Origin: Odontocerum albicorne
Lineage: Eukaryota > Arthropoda > Insecta > Trichoptera > Odontoceridae
Length of the DNA stretch: 64,000 nucleotides
Direction: 5' to 3'
Assembly: GCA_949825065.1 (NCBI GenBank)
Contig: OX463859.1
Span: 5,432,217 to 5,496,216, forward strand
Of this stretch, positions 12,501 to 20,450 are shown piece after piece (positions within the stretch are counted from its first letter, which is position 1; each line of letters starts with the position of its first letter). A program made the translations under genes and the position numbers. The notes beneath the pieces were generated by a model. The model worked only from the letters and a program-made list of their open reading frames with translations, was not told the DNA's origin and ran no database searches.

Positions 12501-15500
12501 TGCGGACAGTTTACTCTTTAAATTGAACTATATAAAATTGTAGTTTGAATTTAATAAGAACGCCTTTGAGGACAGTTTGCTTTTTAAACAGTTCTTTTAA
12601 AATTGTCATTGAAGGAATTAAATTAGAATGCTTTTGAGGACAGTTTACTCTTTAAATGGAACTATATGAAATTGTCCTTTGAATTGAGTTAGAGTGCTTT
12701 TGAGGAGATTTTGCTTTCTAAATGATGCTATGTAAATTGTCGTTTGATTATAATAATATTCATAAGTACGAAAATATTCTCCTCTTGCATGGTTTCAAAA
12801 ATACTCTTTATTTTCAGGACCTAGCAGGATTCAGGAGCAGCAAATTGGGAACGCTCCGACAATTCCAATTCCTCGTGAGTTATTTCTTATTTTATGCATT
12901 CAATTATTTATCTTATTGATCTCGTCGAATTTTCCCGCATGACCGCGTTAGATTAATGAATGTCGAAATGTTAAAATCAAGTGATAAATATGGCGTTATG
13001 GCAGAAGTTAATATATCCGTTTTACCTTAGTTTACAGGAGAAGCAATATTAACTTTGATGAGCTGTTAAAATCAGTACAAATAAGCATTTTTCAAGTTTT
13101 TCCAATCAATATTTCCTTTGTTTGGATAATGACTGATACACCAAGTTTTCCCACAACATGCTGAGAAATATTTTCTATAAATTGGGAGAATAAACACAAC
13201 ATGACAAAAAACGGACATATCAACTTCTGCCATAACGCCACAGAAATGATACTCATTGTCTCCGTATGCTGCAACTGGGTGTAACCTCATAAGTATGCCA
13301 GTGAGATTCTGGACTCTACTTAAGTATATGAGTCTAATTGACCTTATGATAATTTGTAATCATTTTTTTTTTCTTTCCAGCCCCCGAAAAAGTTCTTAAC
13401 ATGGGTATGTACCCCGACTATGCAGACTTTTTGAGATACGCCGAAAATCAATTCAGTAAGTGTAATTTTTTCGTGTTTTGTACATAGACAGTGGAGGCCG
13501 TAGTATTTCGTGTTTTGTACATAGACAGTGGAGGCCGTAGTATTTCGTGTTTTGTACATAGACAGTGGAGGCCGTAGTATTTCGTGTTTTGTACATAGAC
13601 AGTGGAGGCCGTAGTATTTCGTGTTTTGTACATAGACAGTGGAGGCCTTAGTATTTCGTGTTTGTACATAGACAGTGGAGGCCGTAGTATTTCGTGTTTT
13701 GTACATAGACAGTGGAGGCCGTAGTATTTCGTGTTTTGTACATAGACAGTGGAGGCCGTAGTATTTCGTGTTTTGTACATAGACAGTGGAGGCCGTAGTA
13801 TTTCGTGTTTTGTACATAGACAGTGGAGGCCGTAGTATTTCGTGTTTTGTACATAGACAGTGGAGGCCGTAGTATTTTTAACGTTTTTATAAAGCTCAGG
13901 TTTTGATTTTGATTAATTTATAGAGTTGCTTTTTTATAAGAGATCAGGGATTCCATTTTAGATCAATTATTTTTGTACAATAATTTCTCCTATAAATTGA
14001 TCCTTTTTACTATCCAGACGATCTTAAAGGGTTTCTTTATCATTCTTATTCTCTTGGTAAGTTTTCTGTAGTGTTCTTATGGTACTAAATATGTTGTTCT
14101 GAACATATGTGTATTTAGACGCGAGAAAGTGTCTAATCTAATTGCTTTTCCATCAATTTATTTTGTAATATATTAATAAAAGTGGCCTTGTTGATAAGAC
14201 GCGTGTCTTCCTACCTGGAGGCTGCAGGTCCGAAACCCGCTGGAACCCAGTTTAAAAAAACAATTTTTTTGGCACACCTCTGATAGCTGGAGAGAATTGC
14301 TAAATGGAAATATTCCCATTAGATTGTACTGTATGCTTCTATAGCTACCAGATGTAATTTGTTTAAATTTAATGGGTTTGAGTCCCATGCTAGAGCGCAC
14401 TTGAGAAGGGATCGTTGTCTAAATAGCGCTGTATTTAATTGTCGTTTGAATTTAATTCGAGCGCCCTTGAGGAGAGTTGGCTCTCTAAATGATGCTATAT
14501 AAATTGTCTTTTTATTATTATTAATGTTATAAGCTTTTTTTTTTGTTGAATGAATTGTATTTGTTTTTATTTCCCGTGCTGTACTGTAACATTGATGTTT
14601 TCATGTATACATACCATCACGTCATTCACCTGTTGGGGTATGCAGAGAAGACAGAGCACCAGGCTTTTCTGTCTCGACACATATTCTTCGCCTCTTCTTT
14701 ATCCTATATACACTTTCTCATTCTACGATTTATCTGACTTTCAACGTTTCTGTCTTTCATAATATTTCAAATGATCCAACCATTCTTTCCTTGGTCTTCT
14801 TATACCCCACCTCCCACTCAAATTTGCACTATATATTTGTTATTATACTAGAGAAAATGTAGGATGGTCTTTGTGACGTTTGAAATGTCATGTTTCAAAG
14901 GGTTGGGGTAAAATCGTTTTTTTTTTACAAATCGAATCGTTTTTTTATAAATCGAAAAATAGTTTTTCTCTAAGCTGACGTTTTAATTCCTAATTTTCAT
15001 TATACTGACTTTCTAATTTACTGTATGATTTGTATCTGTCTTTAAATAGGCCAAGATCCACTATGAATTAATTCTAATTACGAACATTTAATTTTATGTA
15101 TAAAAAAGTAAAAAATCTAATTGTCGTATACCCCATCCCTAGCCAATGCAGACTAACGTAGTGACTTTTGACAAACGTCACCAAATATTATTTGATTTTT
15201 ACAAACTGGCATATTCATCTTATGACTTAGTTCCGTATTCTGTCACACACTGTTTTCCAATGTATTTTTTTAAGTGCACGTATTTCTACGATATTCTTAG
15301 CTAGGTACTTAAAAACTGTTGTGGACTAACATCTTGCTTAGTTTCTATACTGTCCAGTTGAAATATATGAGTTTAACTGTCCTATTGTCATTGTTTCTTA
15401 TTGCTACACACCATTTGATGTCCCTCATAACTTTTCCATCATCTGAGAAAACGCTATATAAATCAATGATTAAATTTTACTTGAGAATAAAAAAAAAACA

Positions 15501-16221
15501 TTTCATTGGTCTTGAAGGTTAATTAAAAAATATAATCTATCCGTATTACTTGTTTTTTTTTTAAATATATTGCTTTCAGTAGCGTTATGTATTGTTTTTT
15601 CTTTCAGGAAACTTATCCGACAGTCTCTCTTTCACGGAGAGCACTTTTGATGATAAAGAACCCATGCTTCCAAGCATGATGGCAAAATATGCCCACTTAT
15701 TTAACCTATCAACTCGATCCGCGAGTACTGAAAGCTCAAGCAGCTATTCAATGGACAATGATGAAGACGAATCTCCCACCTCGAGCAACATAGTAAGGCC
15801 CAGTGAAGCCTTTCGTTTCTATCTAGAGTCTTCTTTCGAAGATGAGATAGATGCCTTTAACATGGAGAGAGCGAATTTAACAAGCTCTACTCCAAAACCT
15901 GTAAGTACAGTTTTTAAATCAGTTCAATTAAGCTTTCTTTTGATAATATTTCCATAGCTTAGTAAGCCAAACCATTTCAGAATTCACTTCTTCGTCTTAC
16001 TCAATGCGTCAGTTTTATGTTCACATTCGTCCCTAATCACTTTATTGCACATTCTGTCATACATTGTCACTCCATGGATTTTTCATTTTATTATAATAGA
16101 TAACATTAAATTCTCATTTAATTATTATTATGATAGATGTAAAAAATTCCGTACAAATGGGTTATTTTGGTTTCTGTGATTTCAGGGGCATACTGCACAA
16201 GAAAAAAAATATTCAGAATAA
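468..16221 (+). CDS. Microexon gene 1 (5'-partial), 14 exons traced, function unknown
   Basis: Exons, each bounded by AG and GT, are 468-518, 1101-1157, 2815-2871, 3460-3507, 4295-4357, 4893-4961, 6322-6372, 7554-7610, 8879-8935, 9673-9729, 12818-12874, 13381-13455, 15608-15900 and 16186-16221 (TAA). The first 12 are 48-75 nt long, multiples of three, and enter and leave in phase 1; exon 13 goes from phase 1 to phase 0. Joined, they give about 342 open residues rich in Pro, Gln, Arg, Asn and Tyr and nearly free of Cys. Exons 1-3 and 9-11 are internal repeats. The C-terminus is acidic and Ser-rich. The first exon here starts mid-codon, so the start codon lies upstream, and I found no convincing first exon in 1-467. 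I recognise no known domain. The consistent open frame and phase across 14 exons is the main evidence that it is real; the function is not inferable. Confidence 0.85.
720..790 (-). mobile_element. tRNA-derived SINE head
   Basis: Read on the minus strand there is an A-box-like TGGCTTAGTTGG and a B-box-like GGTTAAAATCC in tRNA spacing, with acceptor-stem-like pairing around GCGGG. The paired stems are imperfect and a body follows, so it is a SINE rather than a tRNA gene. Confidence 0.55.
1101..1157 (+). CDS. Gene 1 exon, W-repeat copy 2
   Basis: 57 nt, phase 1 to phase 1, acceptor TTTTTCAG, donor GTTAGT. It encodes PRRTWQHHYVYADEQAQQ. It is the closest relative of the exon at 2815-2871; both begin AACCTCGAAGAA. 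Confidence 0.85.
1373..1527. mobile_element. Palindromic MITE, AGTACCCGGCGG family
   Basis: Terminal inverted repeats AGTACCCGGCGG/AGTACCCGGCGC, with most of the element folding back on itself (GTCTCTGTCGCACGATGCGC repeats inverted). A relative lies at 55315-55482. No coding capacity. Confidence 0.75.
1630..1790 (+). mobile_element. LINE-like 3' fragment (TACAGGCAAA...CTGGGGACACGACAAA)
   Basis: Same sequence family as 3838-4035 and 63125-63280: GAGATACAGGC, then TTTACTGGGGACACGACAAA, then TTGTCATGTGTAA near the end. Interspersed repeat of unknown parent element. Confidence 0.5.
1801..2054. repeat. 14-bp tandem array TAAGATATTTTATG
   Basis: About 18 near-perfect copies of TAAGATATTTTATG with a few point variants (taatat, tacgat, taggat). 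It lies in the intron between gene 1 exons 1101-1157 and 2815-2871. Confidence 0.9.
2066..2320 (-). mobile_element. Antisense LINE 3' end (GTCAATAAACC family)
   Basis: Read on the minus strand it ends in AATAAACCTATATTTATT. It is homologous to 44761-44981 through the block GGCCTGGGCTCATCT and the surrounding sequence. Short ORFs across it are not genes. Confidence 0.55.
2474..2625 (+). mobile_element. SINE with tRNA-like head and GGGTATAAGGATACC body
   Basis: Contains TAACGCACTGGACTTCCGTG, B-box-like GGTTCAAACCC, and the body TGTTCGAGGGTATAAGG. Other copies: 8490-8805 on this strand, and 30195-30336 and 48060-48205 inverted; a diverged one lies at 5033-5400. Confidence 0.65.
2815..2871 (+). 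CDS. Gene 1 exon, W-repeat copy 3
   Basis: 57 nt, phase 1 to phase 1, acceptor GTTTTCAG, donor GTAAAT. It encodes PRRIWQRQYVNEWPQASG. The third member of the tandem exon triplet. Confidence 0.85.
3460..4961 (+). CDS. Gene 1 exons 4-6 (unique microexons)
   Basis: Three exons at 3460-3507 (PMGRYTQPQFYPIPT), 4295-4357 (begins MAQRVVHKMNSRVHVC) and 4893-4961 (begins GMSPYVDNTHHYINSAMAG). All are in phase 1 on both sides with good acceptors (TATTTTCAG, CATTTTAG, TATTTTCAG) and donors GTAAGT, GTAAGA and GTACGT. They do not obviously repeat each other. A Pro/Tyr/Asn-rich flavour is shared with the rest of the protein. Confidence 0.75.
3838..4035 (+). mobile_element. LINE-like 3' fragment
   Basis: Second copy of the 1630-1790 repeat (TACTGGGGATACGACAAATG, then TTCTTGTCATGTGTG) ending in an (ATA)n run. 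Confidence 0.5.
5033..5400 (+). mobile_element. Diverged SINE plus 3' body
   Basis: Homologous to 8490-8805 over its whole length: CTTCCGAAGGTCGCTGGTTC head, 'atcatatctattct' middle, and a shared tail (CCATGGCACAGCTT versus CCAAGGCACAGCTT; GAGGTCCAGCAACGACGA versus AAGGCCCAGCAACAGCAA). Both lie in gene 1 introns. Confidence 0.55.
5664..6249. mobile_element. piggyBac-like non-autonomous element (TTAA sites)
   Basis: Flanked on both sides by TTAA (5660-5663, 6250-6253) with terminal inverted repeats CCTGTTCACCGCG and CGTGTTCCCCGCG. TTAA target duplication is the hallmark of piggyBac transposition. No transposase reading frame. An internally deleted relative lies inverted at 9759-10039. Confidence 0.7.
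6322..7610 (+). CDS. Gene 1 exons 7-8
   Basis: Exon 6322-6372 encodes PFGRIWIPIGSLVALR, an unusually hydrophobic stretch for this protein. Exon 7554-7610 encodes RAGYINPRDLPPMPSNQP. Both are phase 1, with acceptors TTTGCAG and TTTACAG and donors GTAAGT and GTGAGT. Confidence 0.75.
6420..6500 (+). mobile_element. tRNA-like SINE head
   Basis: A-box-like TGGTCTAACGGTTAGCAATAA and B-box GGTTCGATTCC with the correct order and spacing. No proper acceptor stem, so not called as a tRNA. Confidence 0.5.
6832..7050. mobile_element. Palindromic MITE, AGTTCGGAAATTC family
   Basis: Long inverted repeats: AGTTCGGAAATTCTAGGATG at the left and the reverse complement (CATCCTAAATTTTCCGAACT) at the right, plus the inverted GACAGCTCACAAATTTG. 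Copies at 23196-23412 and 41025-41241. Confidence 0.8.
7360..7445 (+). mobile_element. tRNA-like SINE head
   Basis: GACCTCCGAAGCCTAGTTAG followed by a B-box-like GGTTGCGGGTTCATTTTCCG. Same family as 11382-11660. Confidence 0.5.
8490..8805 (+). mobile_element. SINE copy in gene 1 intron
   Basis: Head CTGGACTTCCGTGCGGTAGT and B-box GGTTCAAACCC, then a body shared with 5033-5400. Ends 75 bp before the acceptor of exon 8879. Confidence 0.6.
8879..8935 (+). CDS. Gene 1 exon, GPSR-repeat copy 1
   Basis: 57 nt, phase 1, encoding GPSRMYEEPYEIPQQNPIP. With 9673-9729 and 12818-12874 it forms a triplet of equal-length exons that all begin GPSR and end in PIP, each followed by donor GTGAGT. Confidence 0.85.
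8945..9190 (-). mobile_element. LINE reverse transcriptase C-terminal remnant
   Basis: Minus-strand translation contains MEKLVVTGRVERQRARRWSS followed by ARWMERI, the basic segment found at the end of insect non-LTR retrotransposon ORF2. Fragment only, inside a gene 1 intron. Confidence 0.6.
9673..9729 (+). CDS. Gene 1 exon, GPSR-repeat copy 2
   Basis: 57 nt, phase 1, encoding GPSRMQEEQNQDVSINPIP. The intron just upstream (about 9600-9672) resembles that before copy 3, with a shared 'gatattcataa' and 'ctttaattttcag' context, so intron sequence was duplicated along with the exon. Confidence 0.85.
9759..10039. mobile_element. Internally deleted piggyBac-like MITE
   Basis: Inverted relative of 5664-6249: starts CGTGTTCCTCGCGGG and ends CGCGGTGTACAGG followed by TTAA. 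The left target is TTTA, a one-base decay. Shared internal sequence includes 'ctccttaagagtaatgac'. Confidence 0.65.
10108..11057. repeat. 95-bp satellite, 10 copies
   Basis: Ten head-to-tail units starting GTGGTAAATCCCATTGGGAT at 10108, 10203, 10298 and every 95 bp up to 10963. Units differ at very few sites (CCGG/CCTG in 'cataccggtatc', ATAGG/ATAAG at the junction). It sits in the gene 1 intron between GPSR copies 2 and 3. There are no spacers, so it is not a CRISPR array. Confidence 0.95.
11382..11680 (+). mobile_element. Full-length tRNA-derived SINE
   Basis: Head GACCTCCGTGGCCTTGTTGG with a tRNA-like fold, body through 'agagaattgctacatggcaa', and tail GGAGAGTTTGCTCTCTAAAT plus TATATAAATTGTCC. 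The same head-body-tail order recurs at 14173-14520. Confidence 0.65.
11690..11975 (-). mobile_element. LINE 3' fragment
   Basis: Homologous to 14560-14840 (CATACCATC...GGGGTACGCAGAGAGAACAGA); the minus-strand reading resembles the extreme C-terminus of a non-LTR reverse transcriptase ORF. Decayed. Confidence 0.45.
11968..12120. mobile_element. Palindromic MITE
   Basis: Two arms of about 45 bp: TTTGTTTTATTTAACACTGT at the left and the reverse complement (ACAGTGTTTAATAAAACAAA) at the right, with an inner inverted TGTAACGGTA/TACCGTTACA. No coding capacity. Confidence 0.75.
12228..12745. repeat. About 60-bp array grown from a SINE tail
   Basis: Eight or nine imperfect units of the form CTTTGAGGACAGTTTGCTCT-CTAAA-(c/t)-TATATAAAATTGTC-(c)-TTTGAATT. 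Alternate units are most alike, giving a roughly 120-bp higher-order period. The unit is the SINE tail sequence seen once at 11606-11670 and 14460-14510. Confidence 0.8.
12818..12874 (+). CDS. Gene 1 exon, GPSR-repeat copy 3
   Basis: 57 nt, phase 1, encoding GPSRIQEQQIGNAPTIPIP. It lies 3.1 kb from copy 2 because the intervening intron has been expanded by a 95-bp satellite, SINEs and a 60-bp array. Confidence 0.85.
13381..13455 (+). CDS. Gene 1 exon 12
   Basis: 75 nt, phase 1 to phase 1, acceptor TCTTTCCAG, donor GTAAGT. The peptide begins PEKVLNMGMYPDYADFLRYA. The first copy of a 37-bp minisatellite starts only 13 bp after the donor. Confidence 0.8.
13469..13875. repeat. 37-bp minisatellite, 11 copies
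   Basis: Units begin TTTCGTGTTTTGTACATAGA and are essentially identical (one 36-bp unit at 13654, one C-to-T). It starts 13 bp inside the intron after exon 13381-13455. Long minus-strand ORFs here are products of the repeat. Confidence 0.95.
14173..14520 (+). mobile_element. tRNA-derived SINE
   Basis: Head GTGGCCTTGTTGATAAGACG, body with 'agagaattgctaaatggaaa', tail GAGAGTTGGCTCTCTAAATG. Second copy of the 11382-11680 element, with matching intron sequence before it; probably duplicated together with the GPSR exon region. Confidence 0.6.
14560..14840 (-). mobile_element. LINE reverse transcriptase C-terminal remnant
   Basis: Minus-strand reading gives WGIRRPRKEWLDHLKYYERQ, like the RGRPRKTW segment near the end of non-LTR retrotransposon ORF2, then degenerates. 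Confidence 0.55.
14845..15600. other. Gene 1 intron 12, no gene
   Basis: AT-rich non-coding sequence up to the branch/pyrimidine region before exon 15608. I see no repeat structure or exon. Confidence 0.5.
15608..16221 (+). CDS. Gene 1 C-terminal exons (acidic Ser-rich tail)
   Basis: Exon 15608-15900 (293 nt) is the only ordinary-sized exon and encodes about 97 residues. The first half contains NLSDSLSFTESTFDDKEP; a Ser-rich acidic stretch (SSSSYSMDNDEDESP) and a second acidic part (SSFEDEIDAF) follow. It leaves in phase 0 at donor GTAAGT and joins 16186-16221, which encodes GHTAQEKKYSE and stops at TAA. The tail contrasts in charge with the Arg/Gln-rich microexons. The acceptor at 16185 (TGATTTCAG) keeps the frame, which supports this last exon. 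Confidence 0.8.
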
Positions 16222-16449
16222 GAGTCAGAATTCTTATCATCACTACATATGGATCATCACTACATCAGCACAATGGCATTAAACACCCGTTAAGAGGAAC
16301 GTCTGATACCCTTACACTTCCTGAAAATCACTGCAGATTTCAAGAAGATAACCTTTTGGTGTACAATTACTCATTGCTTTGTTTAGATGTGGGTTGAGGA
16401 AAACCTTCCTGCTCTGTTCTGTTTTACTTCATTTGATCCTTGACAATCA

Positions 16450-16460
16450 AATAAAATAAA
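16450..16460 (+). terminator. Polyadenylation signal of gene 1
   Basis: Two overlapping AATAAA hexamers about 230 bp after the stop codon at 16221; the expected position for the 3' end of this gene. The cleavage site was not determined. Confidence 0.55.
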
Positions 16461-16599
16461 TAATATAACTATCTATAGAACTGACAGGACACATCTCAAA
16501 ACTTTGCAAAATATAAATTATGAAATAAAATCGTTCTCTGAATCAACCGCCATTTTACTTGCAGTTGTAAAAGGCAAAGTAGAAAACTTTTTTGTGTTG

Positions 16600-17620
16600 A
16601 AAAATTGCGCGTCATCGAAAAACTTAATAAATTGTTGTAAATAATATTTAGTACATAAAATAGATTAATTTTAAGGGTTACGGGTTATTATTAAGTTATT
16701 TGTTAAAATGTATTTTTGATTGACTGTCACATTTTCTTTTATTTAATCAATTTAGTATATTTAAATTGTTTTTCTGATTTGTAGACTTAAATCTTTCAAT
16801 CGAATTAATTTTAAATATTAATTATTCCTCAACAAGTTGTAATCACATAATTACAAAATTGAATCAATTACGTAATTAAACGAGTATTAGCGAGGAATTG
16901 AACCAACATATATTTTTTACCATAGTTTTTAAACCTTAACATGATGAAATTTATTTTACATAAAACTCCTTAATTGATTTTTTTCTTAAAACTTTAAAAA
17001 ATATATTAAAATATATCCTTGAGTTTCTTATTGAAATACATTTTAATTTATAATTAATATTTTAATTTCGATAATATTTTTATTTTAACGTCATTATCAA
17101 TATATATAAAAGAAAAAAAGATCATGTGACAATATTAAGATTAAACAAAAAAATATTGAAAAAAAAAACAAAAAAGAATATAAAAACTGAAAACAAAAAA
17201 AAGTTAGCGAGTTTAGTTTTAAGTTTAATTTATACTTCAACGAATAATAATTTATTTAATACAAAACAAAAAACTTTTCCACGTTAATAAAACATTTGGA
17301 GTTTTTTTATTGACTTATTAAAAATTCAAGATTATTTAATTTACATGTTTTAATTTAATTGTGCAATATTATTGATAGTATTAAAAGAGTTATTTTTTTA
17401 AGAATTATTAATTATTGAATTTACTATTCATTTTTATTTAATTAACAAAACATGTATTTTTTTAATAATTTATTAATTTTTAAACAATATTTTTTTTTTG
17501 TTTTATCCATTATTTAGTTTCTCGAATAAAAAAAACTGGATTTTAAAATATAACATTTTGTATATAATTTATTTGTATATATTCTTTTTTATCCTTAAAT
17601 TATTATATGTAAAAAATATA
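16600..17620. other. Very AT-rich intergenic stretch
   Basis: Runs of A and T with almost no G or C downstream of gene 1's polyadenylation signal. No exon, no repeat unit clear enough to define. Possible matrix-attachment-like character is only a guess. Confidence 0.5.
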
Positions 17621-17625
17621 TTTAA

Positions 17626-18095
17626 AAAAACCAAAGATGTCAAAAAATAGTATCTAGTATTAAGATGTCAAAAACCAAATATGTTAAAAAATAGTATCTA
17701 GTATTAAGATGTTAAAAACCAAAGATGTCAAAAACCAAAGATGTCCAAAAATAGTATCTACTATAGTATTAAAATGTCGAAAACCAAAGATGTCAAAAAA
17801 TAGTATCTAGTATTAAGATGCCAAAAACCAAAGATGTCAAAAAATAGTATCTAGTATTAAGATGTCAAAAACCAAAGATGTTAAAAAATAGTATCTAGTA
17901 TTAAGATGTTAAAAACCAAAGATGTCAAAAACCAAAGATGTCCAAAAATAGTATCTACTATAGTATTAAAATGTCGAAAACCAAAGATGTCAAAAAATAG
18001 TATCTAGTATTAAGATGCCAAAAACCAAAGATGTCAAAAAATAGTATCTAGTATTAAGATGTCAAAAACCAAAGATGACCAAAAATAGTATTAGT
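17626..18095. repeat. About 43-bp tandem array with about 197-bp higher-order period
   Basis: Units of the form AAAAACCAAAGATGTC-AAAAAATAGTATCTAGTATTAAGATGTC. A distinctive variant (CTATAGTATTAAAATGTCGA) occurs at 17761 and again at about 17958, showing that a block of several units was itself duplicated. Confidence 0.85.
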
Positions 18096-18379
18096 ATCTT
18101 TTTTAATTTATTTTCTTAATGTTAGTTTAAGTATAAAGACCAATTAACGTCTCCAGGATTATTAAAGGGATTAAGTGTAAGTATATATGTTTTTGATAAG
18201 AACTTAAATGTACTTAATACGATTAATTAAATTTAACTTTATGTCTTTGTATCATGTAAATTTTTTTTGGTATGTATTGTACGAAAGTAAAAAATATTGT
18301 AATATAACAAAAAAACTTTTTTATTTTATTCCAATAAATTAACATTTTAGTGATAAAAAATGTTGACGTAGGATGTGAA

Positions 18380-18625
18380 AAGTGGGTGATGCAAAGGAAA
18401 ACCATGAGGTTAAGTTCACGCATTCTTCTTCCCAGTGTCATGTCAGGTCCCCCCAACGTTGAATATAACCTGAGAGTAGGCATATTTGTCCCCGGCAGCA
18501 CGAAAAAGATCCCCAACGCTCATTATGCCAGTCCAATCACGTATATTGCGGAGCCAGGAGATTTGCCTCCTGCCAACACCTCTTCGACCTTCAGATATGA
18601 CAGTGAAGACTACTGGTTGATTATC
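18380..18625 (-). mobile_element. LINE ORF2 C-terminal remnant
   Basis: Minus strand reads GRRGVGRRQISWLRNIRDWT then VGDLFRAAGDK, the conserved tail of insect non-LTR reverse transcriptases. Relatives at 31185-31430, 49140-49380 (+ strand) and 55865-56115 (+ strand). The + strand ORF of 143 residues over this region is a shadow. Confidence 0.7.
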
Positions 18626-18629
18626 TCAC

Positions 18630-19430
18630 GCATTCATCCATTTATTTTCTTAAACCCACCCTTAACGGGTCAAGTTTCATCTAAAGGTGGATCTCCTCCA
18701 TTCGCTTCAGTTCTCCGCCCTTTATCCATATCTCTGGGTAGTCCAGTCCCTCAGCTGACATTTTCAGGTCTATATCAGTAATCTAGCTGATTTCCTTAAT
18801 AAACAAGTCACCAAGAAAAGTTTTTGCTTCGTTAGTGTTGTGAAATATTACTTGGCCGAGAAAAATATGGGTGTATACAAGTAAAAAGCCTCCATCCAGA
18901 TTTAAAATGTTTGAAAATGTATCATAACGAATATTAAAGGGGTTGATCTAGAAAAAAGGAGTGAAATAGTTGTAGAAATTTTAACTGAGGGATATAAGGT
19001 CAAGAATAAGAAACATAGAAGAACGCTTAAGACGAGAATATATTAATTATTAAGATCTGTCAATAATAATGAATTTATTTTATTCCCAAGTTGAAGCACC
19101 CTTGAGGAGAGTTTGCTCTATAAACAGCGCTTGATATTTTTTCTTTTATTTTTATTCCACATAAATCACTTCCGAACAACCAGAAATGTGTAAAAAGATC
19201 TTAAAAAAAATGCTAAAAAAAATCTTCATAAATAAAACTAAGCAAGAAATTAATTGACTGCAATGTGTTAAAAATGTCGCTTATACCTTAATGCAAATCA
19301 TTATTTTTCCAGTTTTAATATATTTTAGAAAATGTATTATGTATGTGTTATAACACTGTCAATGTATACAGTGCTACCCGTCAAGCTTATTGTCATGTGA
19401 CAATATCGTCCCACCTACTAAAAAGATTCC
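18630..19430. other. Intergenic, scattered repeat scraps
   Basis: A SINE-tail fragment at 19085-19145 (CCTTGAGGAGAGTTTGCTCT). Nothing else recognisable. Confidence 0.45.
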
Positions 19431-19560
19431 AATGGAGGTCTTAAATGAAAACCGCACTCATGTGTTTTTAAAAAAGTTGAGTTCTAGCGGGAATCGAAAC
19501 CGCAACTTCTAATTTGAAAGATAAGTGTTCCACCAATTAGACCATCAAGGTAGTCATCAT
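19431..19560 (-). mobile_element. tRNA-like SINE head
   Basis: Minus strand has A-box-like TGGTCTAATTGGTGGAACAC and B-box GGTTTCGATTCCC. The flank ('cttaaatgaaaac') matches the flank of the SINE at 720-790. Confidence 0.55.
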
Positions 19561-19850
19561 TGCAAACATATTTGTCATTATGGTATATCAGTTGGTGGGT
19601 TTGAGCCAAAAACATTTTCAAGACAAGATATACACTTTTTACTGACAGGATTTTAGAACATAAATCAGATTACGGTGGTCTTAGGTTGATTTGTGGTTAG
19701 TTGTCCAGTAATAATTTTATTAAAAGTTTCCGCTTCTACTTTGTGGAACTCCATTTAAGAATATTCAACAACTAATAAATTATTGTCCTACTAATTACAT
19801 AAATCCCCACCACATGTGTTTCCTCCCTCTTATCACGGGACTTTCTTCAG

Positions 19851-19891
19851 GAGGAATGAACATTCAGCAAGAGCGTCGAGAAGTGAAGTAA
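19851..19891 (+). CDS. Candidate terminal microexon (unproven)
   Basis: CTTTCTTCAG acceptor followed by a frame, if entered in phase 1, reading GMNIQQERREVK and TAA. The 41 nt are identical in unit B (36561-36601) while the 40 bp before differ at several sites. The Gln/Arg-rich flavour resembles gene 1. No upstream exon was found to pair with it, so it may be a relic. Confidence 0.3.
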
Positions 19892-19959
19892 AATCACGTG
19901 CAGTGTGAATTAATGCAGTAAGTGATAAAACAAAGTCCTCAATTGTTTAATATACAAAC

Positions 19960-20450
19960 CTAGTGTACACATACATACGAGTACTACTATGCCATTTCTC
20001 TGCCAGGGTAAGTAGAGAGATGAGAGCGCTAAACTCGACATACGTTCTTCAACTCCTCAAAGTAAACTATTCATTGAACTCTTATAATCCCTCTGACTTT
20101 TAAAGTTTTCTTATGTCAAAATATTCACTCAATCCAATCATACTTTCCTCGATCAACCTCTAGCACGCACTCCATTCACATTCTTACTTTATAGTCATTA
20201 TTATATTTATTGATAGCAAAACAAGAAGAAAAACATATGTAAATATATGTTGCATTAGATGCCTTATATTATACATCCATGACAACCATGTATCGAAGAA
20301 AGAAGTCGGAGACGCAGAATTCCCTCAGAAGTCTCGTATGAAGCTATATTTCTTTTTGTGAATACAAAGACCACTCTTTGATACGCACAGTCAAAATTAG
20401 ACATCGTATCTGAGATTAATCGCTCAAACTTCTTCTACTACAAGCAGCTG
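19960..20450 (-). mobile_element. LINE 3' fragments
   Basis: 19960-20190 is a decayed LINE C-terminal piece (GCCATTTCTCTGCCAGGGTA type); 20210-20450 is an antisense LINE 3' end (TTTATTGATAGCAA). The same two pieces are in unit B at 36660-37200, so they predate the duplication. Confidence 0.5.

Noticed and set aside
13344..13854. Minus-strand ORFs of 68-157 residues rich in YKTRNTTASTVYVQ repeats
   Set aside because: They are translations of the 37-bp minisatellite; no start context, and they overlap a real exon of gene 1 on the other strand.
468..16221. Assignment of gene 1 or genes 2A-C to the aphid bicycle family
   Set aside because: Microexon layout is similar, but there is no signal peptide seen, no paired CYC motifs, and the exon phase here is 1.
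18350..18781. 143-residue + strand ORF
   Set aside because: Antisense to a LINE C-terminus (GRRGVGRRQISWL on the minus strand).
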